A DNA stretch of 64,000 nucleotides from assembly GCF_035610345.1 (NCBI RefSeq), contig NZ_CP141213.1:1756430-1820429 (forward strand), read 5' to 3'. The position numbers were made by a program, and so were the translations under genes. Shown one piece after another: positions 1 through 7,637 of this stretch. The notes beneath the pieces were generated by a model. It was not told the origin of the DNA. It searched no databases and saw nothing but the letters and a program-made list of their open reading frames with translations. This DNA is from Sinorhizobium meliloti. GTDB taxonomy: Bacteria; Pseudomonadota; Alphaproteobacteria; Rhizobiales; Rhizobiaceae. Numbering within the stretch: position 1 is the stretch's first letter; every line of letters begins with the position of its first letter.

Positions 1-25
1 AAGTTGATGCCAAAACCGCAAGGCA

Positions 26-1255
26 CTACTTCGCGAACTCACGATACAGCTCGACCGTCGGTGCGTGCGTATCGATCGTGTCAGCGACCTTGGCGGCCAT
101 CGGCAGGTTTTTCTTTTCCGCATCCCATGCCGCCCTAAAACGTTCAACCGTCTCGCGCGCCGTGTCGATCACCAGCTTTTCGGAAAGCTCCGCTTTCGCA
201 GCCAGATGCGCCAGCTCGTCCTTCGACAGCGCTGCCATCTTTTTTGTGCGGGAGAAATTGAGCGCCGCCGTATCTTCCCCCTCGATGTAAGGGATAGTCG
301 ACAACAAGTCATACGCTGGCGAGAGTGCAGGGGTGCGGCGATCAGGATAGATGAGCGACCAGTTCTTCAGGTGCATGTCGCCATTGCCGATTAGCGTGCT
401 GAAGACTAGACGCCGGATGAACTCCGCCACGTCGGCCGTGCTGGTTTCGATCCCCAGCACGCGGCCGATCACCCGGTAATTGCCCTTATCGTATTTGTGG
501 TCGGGAAAGACGCCGAAGACTTGCGCAAAGTCCTCGATATGCACCGCTCCCTCCGGCGTGCGGTCAAAACGCTTGATCGCCAGCGCCTGCCCGTGCAGTT
601 CACCCACCCCCTGCGGAAGACCGCTTACGGCGTCGAGATCAACCAGCTGGAGCTCAGGCACGTCCATACCCATCAGGCGGGCGATGGTCATCATCGCGAA
701 CTCATTCTCGGGCACGCCGCTATATTGCTGAGACGGCAACTTCACGATCCACGAGCCACCCGTGCCCTCGGCCGGAATGGTCAAGCCGCCGCCCTTTTTG
801 TCGTTCTTAAAGGCCGAGAACTTTAGCTGCACACCCGCCAGCGAAAAGCGCAGCGCGTTCGGCCGCGCTTCGACGATAGCCTGCCCGTCATTCGGAGGCG
901 CGTCATCCCCTTCGGAGGGATGCACCGTCACAGCCCCAGGCAGGTCGCGGCCGAGCATCCAGAGCAGGAAGAATTCCCGCGACGGCTTCACACCCGCACG
1001 ATCAGCGAGGTATTTGCGCAGCGGTCCTTCCGGCAGTACGTTCGAGAAGAAGGGCGGGACTACCATATTGTACGGCCTGAACTTCGTGATGAGCGCCCCG
1101 AACGGGTCTTTCAGGGACAGGCTAAGCGTCGGCCGCTTTTCGTCTTCGATATAAGCATCGTTGAACGCGAAGATGGTGCGCCCGTCCTGCAGATTCGTCA
1201 GGGTCGCAACCGGTTCCCCATAAAGCCTGACATCGAGTACCGTGACCTTAGGCAT
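26..1255 (-). CDS. hipA: HipA-family serine/threonine kinase toxin
   Basis: Toxin kinase of a type II toxin-antitoxin pair; HipA relatives phosphorylate glutamyl-tRNA synthetase or other targets and cause growth arrest. The protein is about 409 residues, the usual length. It has the HipA N-terminal subdomain, the FSLAGVQLK segment of the ATP-binding lobe, the catalytic loop GNGDMHLKN near residue 290 and the metal-binding motif PAYDLL near residue 313, so it looks intact. A longer frame reaches 1327, but I chose ATG at 1255 because it overlaps the hipB stop by 8 bp and gives the family's usual N-terminus (MPKVTVLDVRLYG). Co-transcribed with hipB and probably repressed by the HipAB complex at the palindrome upstream of hipB. 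The physiological target cannot be read from the sequence. Confidence 0.9.
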   Translation of the reverse strand: MPKVTVLDVRLYGEPVATLTNLQDGRTIFAFNDAYIEDEKRPTLSLSLKDPFGALITKFRPYNMVVPPFFSNVLPEGPLRKYLADRAGVKPSREFFLLWMLGRDLPGAVTVHPSEGDDAPPNDGQAIVEARPNALRFSLAGVQLKFSAFKNDKKGGGLTIPAEGTGGSWIVKLPSQQYSGVPENEFAMMTIARLMGMDVPELQLVDLDAVSGLPQGVGELHGQALAIKRFDRTPEGAVHIEDFAQVFGVFPDHKYDKGNYRVIGRVLGIETSTADVAEFIRRLVFSTLIGNGDMHLKNWSLIYPDRRTPALSPAYDLLSTIPYIEGEDTAALNFSRTKKMAALSKDELAHLAAKAELSEKLVIDTARETVERFRAAWDAEKKNLPMAAKVADTIDTHAPTVELYREFAK

Positions 1256-1838
1256 GATCGTCTTCCTCATCCAGCGCATAAGCCGAGCGAGGGACCGCGT
1301 CGTCACGCTCGCGGTGCACCGCGCCATTGCGTAGGTGTCTTACGACATGTGCGATCCTGCTCAGCTCCTGACGCGACGGAGGATCAGCCTGCCACCGGTC
1401 GAGGCGTGCAGTCGCCTCGTTGAATGTTTCCATCTCCTCGGCCGACAGAGGAAGATGCCGTAAGAGCGCGAGGCTATCTTTGAATGTATCTGCCTCGGAA
1501 GCACTACCGAACCCGCCCCTGTGCTGCGCAAACCACCGCTCAAGGCGCCCCACCAGTTTGCGCTGGTCGGATGTCACGACATCACTCGATGGCGATGCAC
1601 TATCGAGGATATTGCGGATTGCCGGCATCAGTTTTTTCGGGGCAAGGACGATCTCGAGGTCGAGCGCGCGCGCCACTTCCACTAGGCTGCCAAGTCCGGG
1701 CTCCATGGTGCCCCGTTCTATCTGAGAAATATGGCTTTGCGTCAGGCCCGATCGTGCGCTCAGCTCGCGCTGGCTTATTTTCTGCGCTTCGCGCGCAGCG
1801 CGCAGCTGCTGCCTCACATGCTCCGTTTTATATGCCAT
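1248..1838 (-). CDS. hipB: HipB-like XRE antitoxin, extended form
   Basis: DNA-binding antitoxin and autorepressor for the adjacent HipA. An XRE helix-turn-helix occupies roughly residues 8-65 (LTQSHISQIERGTMEPGLGSL matches the recognition helix pattern). The 196-residue protein is more than twice the length of E. coli HipB; the C-terminal ~120 residues are charged and probably hold the HipA-binding surface. The gene lies directly downstream of a 12-bp perfect inverted repeat, the expected HipB operator, and its stop overlaps the hipA start. Family assignment rests on the HTH and on the overlap with hipA. Confidence 0.88.
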   Translation of the reverse strand: MAYKTEHVRQQLRAAREAQKISQRELSARSGLTQSHISQIERGTMEPGLGSLVEVARALDLEIVLAPKKLMPAIRNILDSASPSSDVVTSDQRKLVGRLERWFAQHRGGFGSASEADTFKDSLALLRHLPLSAEEMETFNEATARLDRWQADPPSRQELSRIAHVVRHLRNGAVHRERDDAVPRSAYALDEEDDHA

Positions 1839-1841
1839 ATC

Positions 1842-1880
1842 ATTATCCTGTATCGCATGATGCGAAACATACAGGATAAT
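1842..1880. promoter_or_regulatory. hipBA operator: perfect inverted repeat
   Basis: ATTATCCTGTAT (1842-1853) and ATACAGGATAAT (1869-1880) are exact reverse complements 15 bp apart, and the spacer contains another perfect palindrome, CGCATGATGCG (1854-1864). It lies immediately upstream of the hipB start. HipB of E. coli binds TATCC-N8-GGATA sites, and TATCC and GGATA are both present here, so autoregulation is a strong inference. Confidence 0.75.
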
Positions 1881-1936
1881 ATATAAGGGGATTTTCAGGG
1901 CGATGCAATCGCGATATACAAAACCGCCTCAAAGCG

Positions 1937-1962
1937 CTGATATATAGGGAATTATATATCAG
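1937..1962. promoter_or_regulatory. AT-rich 10-bp inverted repeat
   Basis: CTGATATATA (1937-1946) and TATATATCAG (1953-1962) form a perfect inverted repeat around GGGAAT. It lies about 60 bp upstream of the hipBA operator in a non-coding stretch. It could be a second regulatory site or the scar of a mobile element; nothing else identifies it. Confidence 0.35.
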
Positions 1963-1995
1963 ATTGCAGTCTCAGGACTCACAGATATCCATCCA

Positions 1996-2280
1996 TCAGG
2001 CGCGCAGCAGATCAACCTGCGCAGACTCTGCAGGTATGGTGTCTGCTGTAAAGGGGACATTGATGTAGGCTCGCCCGTCCGGTTGCGGCCGCGCATGCAG
2101 GCCGAATTCCTCGAAAAGCCGGAAGCCTACCGCCCCGACATCGACCAGCGCATTGTAGCTTTCCCATTTCCCCCGAGTGCCCCATAGCGTGCGCAGCTCT
2201 GGTCCACCAACCAGCCAATCGATGATGGGAGATCGCGGCCCAGGCGCTTCCGCTTGCCCGGCCGTGCTCCGCCGTTCCGA
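1996..2280 (-). other. Possible C-terminal fragment of an unidentified protein
   Basis: The minus-strand frame carries about 65 residues ending in a plausible C-terminus (LRTLWGTRGKWESYNALVDVG ... VDLLRA is the readable core). The upstream part of the same open frame runs antisense to an integrase remnant and is probably not coding. I do not recognise the family. It may be the tail of a gene cut off by the integrase-bearing insertion. Confidence 0.25.
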
Positions 2281-2319
2281 CGAACTTAACGGGCTCGACG
2301 CCATTCTGCCCTTCGACCG

Positions 2320-3228
2320 GCGAGACCAATGGCCGCCCTTCTCGCTGACGACGACGTCGCGACGCTCAAACATCTCGCCGGCGAAGGCATGGGCGAGAAC
2401 ACGTTCCGGGCGCCTGCCTCCGATCTCGGCTACCTCGAAGCGTGGTGCCGAGGCCGACGGTCCGCACGCGCCAGGCACGGTGCGGCGGCGGCTGACCTCC
2501 TGGTCGATCTTGACCCGATGGCGAGGCCTGACAGGCTCTTTCGGCGCGCCGTCGCTGAAGAGCGCGCTGAGGCTGGCGGTGAAAGCAAGCAGCCGGCCGC
2601 GGCACCGCAAGAGCAACAAGGCGGTATCCAGCGACGTCCTGCTGAAGCTTCTTAAGGCTTGTGCCGGCGATCGGCTGGTCGACTTACGGGTCTCCGCGCT
2701 GCTTTTGACTGCCTTTGCCTCGGGGGTCGTCGCCGTTCGGAAGTGGCGGGGCTTCGGGTCGAGGATCTCAAAGATGAGGAGCCGGTGCGCGCCGATGCGA
2801 ACGACCAAGACCTCCACCCCCTTGTCTCGCCATCCGCCTTGGGCGCACCAAGACGACTAATGCCGACGATAACGAACCCGTGCTTCTGATCGGCCCGTGA
2901 CCGCCTTGAAACGGTTGCAGGCGGACTCCGTATCAATGACGGGCCGATATTTCGGCGTACCTATCAATGAGGCAGTATCGACCGGCGGGCGCTGACGCCG
3001 CAGTCGGTCAACCTGACCCTGACAGCTCGTTGCAAACAGGCGGGGCTCGATCCCACGCTGTTTTCGGCATATGGGTTGAGATCAGGGTATCTGACCGAGG
3101 CGGCAAATCGCGGCATTCCCCTGCCCGAAGCGATGCAGCAGTCACTGAATAAGTCGGTGAGCCAGGCGGCGAGTTAATACAACACCGCGGAACGGAAGAA
3201 CGGACGAGCGGCGCGGCTGATTGTCTAA
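2320..3228 (+). pseudogene. Decayed tyrosine recombinase (integrase)
   Basis: Pieces of a phage-integrase-type site-specific recombinase are spread over three frames. An N-terminal core-binding piece (ENTFRAPASDLGYLEAW) lies at about 2398-2448. A middle piece with SDVLLKLLKAC and LRVSALLLTAFASG follows to about 2730. The GRRRSEVAGLRVEDL box carrying the first catalytic arginine continues in the next frame. From about 2996, LTPQSVNLTLTARCKQAGLD runs into GLRSGYLTEAANRGIPLPEA, the His/Arg-box region, followed by an in-frame stop where the catalytic tyrosine segment (YNTAERKNGRAARL) should be read. At least two frameshifts and one stop make it non-functional. It indicates past integration of a mobile element between hipBA and vapBC. 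Confidence 0.8.
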
Positions 3229-3261
3229 GGCGTGCGGAACGGGCACACCGATTCAGAGACG

Positions 3262-3666
3262 CTATGGGTGTGGCGTGATCAGCGACAGCGTCGGAAAGTA
3301 GGTGCGATACCGTCCGATATCGCGGGTCAGAAGCGGAAGCTGGCTAACTGCAGCATGCGCGCCAATGAAAAAGTCGGGTAGGACGCCAGTCCTTGATCCT
3401 CCTGCCCGGCGATATTGCGTGAACACCTTTCCTGCGAGGAAAAGCGCGGCTCGAGGAATTGGCGTCATCGCCAGTCCAGCCTCCTCAAGAAATACCTCAA
3501 GGCCTTCAACACGATCGTATCTGACCGACAGCTCCGCGTAGACCAAATCGTTGATCAGCAAGGGCCCGTTTAGACTCGCCGCTTCGAGTTGAGCAATCGA
3601 CCAATCTGCCCAATTGTCGTTGTTTGTGACGACGTCCAAGAGGACGTTGGTGTCGATGAACGTCAT
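3262..3666 (-). CDS. vapC: VapC-type PIN-domain ribonuclease toxin
   Basis: Endoribonuclease toxin of a VapBC module; PIN toxins cleave tRNA or rRNA. The 134-residue protein starts TFIDTNVLLD with the first catalytic Asp, has the conserved Glu in YAELS near residue 45, and the later acidic pair in LPDFFIGAHA and LLTRDIGRY near residues 100 and 117, so the Mg-binding site looks complete. The start codon overlaps the vapB stop as ATGA, which implies translational coupling. Confidence 0.88.
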   Translation of the reverse strand: MTFIDTNVLLDVVTNNDNWADWSIAQLEAASLNGPLLINDLVYAELSVRYDRVEGLEVFLEEAGLAMTPIPRAALFLAGKVFTQYRRAGGSRTGVLPDFFIGAHAAVSQLPLLTRDIGRYRTYFPTLSLITPHP

Positions 3667-3896
3667 GCTTCGCCACGGGTGAGGGCCAAAATGGAGTCGG
3701 TATCGAGTCCTTTGCCGGCATGACCCCGCAACTTCGCAAAGCGGCTCGCTGGCTGCTTTTTGTCTGCACGCGTCAGTACGACGGTGCCGTCGGCAGCACG
3801 GTGAAAGTCAACCTTGCTTCCAGGACCAATGCCCAATAAATCGCGCACCCGTCTAGGAATGGTCACTTGCCCCTTAGCTGTAACTGTCGTTGTCAT
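3663..3896 (-). CDS. vapB: VapB-type antitoxin, AbrB/SpoVT family
   Basis: Antitoxin and autoregulator of the VapBC pair. The 77-residue protein opens with a swapped-hairpin AbrB fold (TVTAKGQVTIPRRVRDLLGIGPGSKVDF), which binds operator DNA as a dimer. The C-terminal half should wrap the VapC active site. It is the first gene of the two-gene operon. A short imperfect inverted motif (GTAAT ... ATTAC, about 3912-3939) just upstream is a candidate operator, but it is weak. Confidence 0.86.
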   Translation of the reverse strand: MTTTVTAKGQVTIPRRVRDLLGIGPGSKVDFHRAADGTVVLTRADKKQPASRFAKLRGHAGKGLDTDSILALTRGEA

Positions 3897-4303
3897 CTGC
3901 GTTCCTCGGTAATGCTAGATACACGGAAGGTATTACTTTGTGCAGGCGATTTCAAGGATAGCTGGGAATCCCACCGTTTTGGACAGGGGTCATGAGCTAT
4001 GACCGGCGGAACGCCACTACATCGTAGCCGTTCCTAGAAGCAGCGAAGCAGTGACAGCGTCGTCGTTTCGCCCCCCCGGAGCCACAGCGGAATTGGCGAG
4101 CAACGGATCTTGCAGATGAACGCTGAGTCACAACGCCCTCCGCTCTCCCATCATCTGTCCTGAGCAGCGCCATCACATCGGACCAAGCGAAAGCTCGCCG
4201 AGGGAACGACATGGTCGCACAGCGGCGTCGCCGTCGATGGGAGGCCATAGATTGTTTGCGAGATTACCGTCGCAGTTTTCAGCAGAAACGAAAGCCGTGG
4301 CAA
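3897..4303. other. Intergenic stretch with no convincing gene
   Basis: About 400 bp between vapB and ltrA. The open frames here have no recognisable protein pattern. It holds the vapBC promoter near 3900-3950; otherwise I see nothing supportable. Confidence 0.5.
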
Positions 4304-5482
4304 TCAGGCGGCGCTGCGCCGCAAGTGCTTCAGCGCGACATACTCCCAGACGGCTACCACGAGCAGTATCGCACCTGAAAGCGCCTGGATCGCGGAGTTG
4401 GCGATGAAAGGCACAAGCGTGAAACTGGCTGCCAGCAAGCCGATGCCAAAGGCATGCGAATAAGGCAGGACGCGCGAAGACACCCCTTTCATCCACATTG
4501 TCCCTGCAAGGAACAGGATCGGTCCGCCGAGCTGCGCCAGCGCGCTATTGTATGTTCCGGATTGGTAAGGATGCGCCAGGCTGAGGTCTTCTGCGACGGC
4601 GGTGAAGATGATGCCACCTACGATCGGAAGGTGACCGTAGGTGAAGAGATACTGCGCGGTGGTTTGCGGTTTAGACGTATCCTCTGCCTTGTCAGCAGCG
4701 CGTTCCTGGCCGTCGTGAAAATAGATCCACCACATGAGAACGGTAGTCAGGAAGGAAAGACACAGCACCAGAGGTGTACCTTCAGTGTCCAGGTTTTCAT
4801 ACGTGTGTTTGCCGATCGTCAGTATGGTCTCCCCGAGCGCGATAATGACAAAAAGCGCGCTGCGTTCAGCGAGGTGTTCCCCGTCGATGTCGAGCGTTTC
4901 GCGCGGCGAAGCTCCGAGAGGTGGTACCCAGTATCTGACCATCGGGCCTACGTATTCCAGAGCAAGTGCCACGATCCACAGGACGACGCGCAGATTCGGT
5001 TCGAACAGCCCCCCCGTTATCCAGAAGATGCTTGAAATAATAAGCCAGACGGTAATCCGGAAGAAGGTCATGAACGAGGCCAAGTCGCCTCTTCGGAACG
5101 CATAGAGGGTGAACAGCGACCGGCTGACCTGCATGGCCGAATAGGCGACCGCAAAGACAAGGCCCATGCCCGCGAGGGCTTCCGGCAGCGCGATGGCCAT
5201 TACCATGCCGCAAAACATCAGCGTAAAGAGCAGCAGGCGGACCGGTGAGATCTCGGTATCCAGAAGATCCATGACCCACGTCGTGTGGATCCATACCCAC
5301 CAAAGCGCGAAGATGAAGAGCACTGCTTCGGCGGCGATGCCAAGACTGAAATCATCCGAAAGGCTCTCGGAAAGCTGAATCAGGGCAAAAACGAAAACGA
5401 GATCGAAAAAGAGCTCAGGAAAGCTCGCTTTCGTCTGATCCGTATTTTCTTTCCGGAGCCAGTGCGTTTTGTTTTCGGCCAT
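4304..5482 (-). CDS. ltrA: Low temperature requirement protein A (LtrA) family membrane protein
   Basis: Polytopic inner-membrane protein of 392 residues, about 10-12 predicted hydrophobic segments, matching the usual LtrA length. The N-terminal signature ASFPELFFDLVFVFALIQLS and the internal ERSALFVIIALGETIL near residue 210 are hallmark LtrA motifs. The family was named for cold growth in Listeria; the biochemical role is unknown. It stands alone on the minus strand, divergent from the MucR-type gene with a ~125-bp shared promoter region. Confidence 0.85.
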   Translation of the reverse strand: MAENKTHWLRKENTDQTKASFPELFFDLVFVFALIQLSESLSDDFSLGIAAEAVLFIFALWWVWIHTTWVMDLLDTEISPVRLLLFTLMFCGMVMAIALPEALAGMGLVFAVAYSAMQVSRSLFTLYAFRRGDLASFMTFFRITVWLIISSIFWITGGLFEPNLRVVLWIVALALEYVGPMVRYWVPPLGASPRETLDIDGEHLAERSALFVIIALGETILTIGKHTYENLDTEGTPLVLCLSFLTTVLMWWIYFHDGQERAADKAEDTSKPQTTAQYLFTYGHLPIVGGIIFTAVAEDLSLAHPYQSGTYNSALAQLGGPILFLAGTMWMKGVSSRVLPYSHAFGIGLLAASFTLVPFIANSAIQALSGAILLVVAVWEYVALKHLRRSAA

Positions 5483-5607
5483 GTAACCCTTCGTAACGAT
5501 GAGAGCAGAGATATATAGCGCAGCGCTGGGTCAGGTGCCTTCGTTCCGACCGAAATATCTGCACGCTGCTGGCTCGATTCTTTTGTAATAGGCTGCGGAG
5601 AAGATCA

Positions 5608-6075
5608 TTGACAAAAGCGCACGCAAATGGACGAAGGCTTGAGCTCACCAGTCGCATCGTATCGGCTTATTTAAGCCGCAATATCATTGCCCCAGACGAA
5701 CTCCCCCACCTTATCCAGCAAACCTACGGCTCACTGGGCGAGACGTCTGCGTCAGCGCAGAGCCCGCCCGCAGTTGAGGAGCAACGTCCCGCAGTTCCGA
5801 TCAAGAAGTCCGTGACCGACGACTTCATCATATGCCTGGAGGACGGGAAAAAATTCAAATCTCTCAAGCGGCATCTGACGACTAAATACGGTTTGACGCC
5901 GGAACAATATCGCGAAAAATGGAAGCTTCCATCCGACTACCCGATGACCGCCCGCAACTATGCTCTGCAGCGCTCGGAACTCGCACGGGCGATGGGGCTT
6001 GGAAAGAGACACGTATCAACGCCCGCTGATGCCCCTGCGCCTGTTCGCAAGAAGATGAGTTTGAAGTTCGGTTAA
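5608..6075 (+). CDS. MucR/Ros-family transcriptional regulator with altered zinc finger
   Basis: Small H-NS-like DNA-binding regulator; MucR/Ros proteins control exopolysaccharide, motility and virulence genes in rhizobia. The 155-residue protein has the conserved N-terminal oligomerisation part (ELTSRIVSAYLS) and the C-terminal domain CLEDGKKFKSLKRHLTTKYG near residues 77-96. Compared with the usual C-x2-C/D ... H-x3-H arrangement, the second ligand is Asp, as in many MucR proteins, and the fourth ligand His is replaced by Lys, so zinc binding may be weakened or lost, as described for some Mesorhizobium Ml proteins. The TTG start at 5608 follows GGAG with 7-nt spacing; no suitable in-frame ATG is nearby. 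Confidence 0.85.
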   Translation: MTKAHANGRRLELTSRIVSAYLSRNIIAPDELPHLIQQTYGSLGETSASAQSPPAVEEQRPAVPIKKSVTDDFIICLEDGKKFKSLKRHLTTKYGLTPEQYREKWKLPSDYPMTARNYALQRSELARAMGLGKRHVSTPADAPAPVRKKMSLKFG

Positions 6076-6623
6076 CGCGGTGGAGGATGCGGATCGCATG
6101 CGAGCGACAACAACGTTCAGCCTCGGGGCCGCTCGCGCAATGCTAGTGGGTGGTGGGCCAGCGCATCGAGAAGGCCGGATCCTGACCGTTCTGGGTTGCG
6201 TCCTTGGATCCTCCTGTCGACCATGGTGTGGGCACGCTTGGCACTGAACGTTTGCCGTTCGATGAAGCCTTTGCTTGGGCTGTTTTCGGGGGACAAGCAC
6301 ACTCCGGTCAATTCGACAAGAGTAAAACAAGAATACAAAAACCCCTAAATTGTTACTGGCACACCTAATACCTTCGTATAAGATCGACCACGCTTTGACA
6401 CACCCTCTAGCATTGCCAGTGCTTGTAGTGGGCTTTGCGGCGGACCGTATTTCCGTGTCCTTGCTTCATACTGCAGAACGACAGTTCCAACGAAATTCCC
6501 TGACCGGAAACGGTCAGGGCTTCATCTATGCGCCTTAAGCTTGTTGATGTCAGCGCGCGCGATTCGGAAACGCAGATGGGCGAAACCGTTGCAGCGGCTG
6601 ACGAGCGCCCGCAACGGCTGCTT
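6076..6623. other. Intergenic stretch with no convincing gene
   Basis: About 550 bp downstream of the MucR-type gene. Open frames occur on both strands but none shows a recognisable pattern or a good ribosome-binding site. Nothing supportable seen. Confidence 0.45.
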
Positions 6624-6965
6624 TTAGAAGCTCCGGTCCATTTCCGTCGTTGGAAAAGACCGTTCCTCATTTATCAGCTTGTCGAGTGTGTTGTGACCGG
6701 CCTGCATGATGTCCATGTCGCAGATGTGACAGATAGCCGCCAATTCCTTCATCAGATCGCCTACTATGAGGTCGAGGCGCCGGAGCGGGCCTGTTGCCTC
6801 TTTCATAATGGCTGACTCGAGTTCCTCAAAAGACCCTCCCAGAGCCCGGTAGAGCTCCAGGGTCGACGAAAGAAGGTTTCGCCGGCGCTGGGCAGGATCA
6901 GTCACTGAAGCCTCGCCGTCGCAGACCGTCATAAGTTTAATAGTTTTGTTCCGAAATTCGCTCAT
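6624..6965 (-). CDS. Hypothetical helical protein, 113 residues
   Basis: Not recognised. The translation is rich in alternating hydrophobic and charged residues (LLSSTLELYRALGGSFEELE, then DLMKELAAICHICDMDIM), consistent with an all-helical soluble protein. Start is ATG at 6965; a TTG one codon upstream is possible and no clear ribosome-binding site is visible. It lies next to IS debris, so it may be an orphan accessory gene. Confidence 0.45.
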   Translation of the reverse strand: MSEFRNKTIKLMTVCDGEASVTDPAQRRRNLLSSTLELYRALGGSFEELESAIMKEATGPLRRLDLIVGDLMKELAAICHICDMDIMQAGHNTLDKLINEERSFPTTEMDRSF

Positions 6966-7009
6966 CAATACAAACGCAGATCTAAACCAATGTGCTCGGC
7001 ACGATATCC

Positions 7010-7440
7010 TTAAAGGTTGAACACCGAATTAATCTCAACCACTTCCGTCTTTTGGCGCCAGCGAAGGAGCGTCCGGACGTCGGCAGCTTCGATCAGGTGC
7101 CTTTGGGCGTAGAAATGCTCGTGCAGCGGGTACATTCGCGCACGGGACGGGTTGTTGGGAATCACCGCACAATGCCCTTGTCGACGATGGCGTCGCGCAG
7201 ACGATAACGCGGTGTAGGCCATGACGACCTCGGCGGGCAGGCCCTCGATCAGGGCGTCGGCTTGCGGCGCATCGCCCTTCTGGCCTGCGGTGAGTGTGAC
7301 CGAGACCTCGCAGGCCATGTGGATTTTGGTGTTCAAGCCGCCGCGCGAGCGGCCAAGGGCCTGATCTTCACCCGCTTTTTGCGCCTTCGGCGTGCTGATG
7401 GGCGCGGATGATGGTGGAATCGACTATCAGGTAGCACATG
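7010..7440 (-). pseudogene. IS5-family transposase remnant
   Basis: On the minus strand, VDSTIIRAHQHAEGAKSG is followed by a stop. In another frame EDQALGRSRGGLNTKIHMAC continues, then VTLTAGQKGDAPQADALIEG and VIPNNPSRA. These are consecutive blocks of the DDE transposase of IS5-type elements. The N-terminal third and the region after RHLIE are missing, and a frameshift lies near 7365. Terminal inverted repeats were not found. Confidence 0.8.
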
Positions 7441-7637
7441 GCGATCTCCTGTCGGTTATTCAGCATGGCTCCTATGCCGAACCCACACGCCAAATTGTCA
7501 TATAACCGTACGCGACGCCGGCGAAAGCACCCTCACATCTTCGAGCGAAAGATAACGAGACACTCGCGCCATAGTCCATTATGTCTATGCTCGTGCCGCA
7601 CTTGGCCTCTTAATGGAACGCGGCCGGACTGGGAGAA

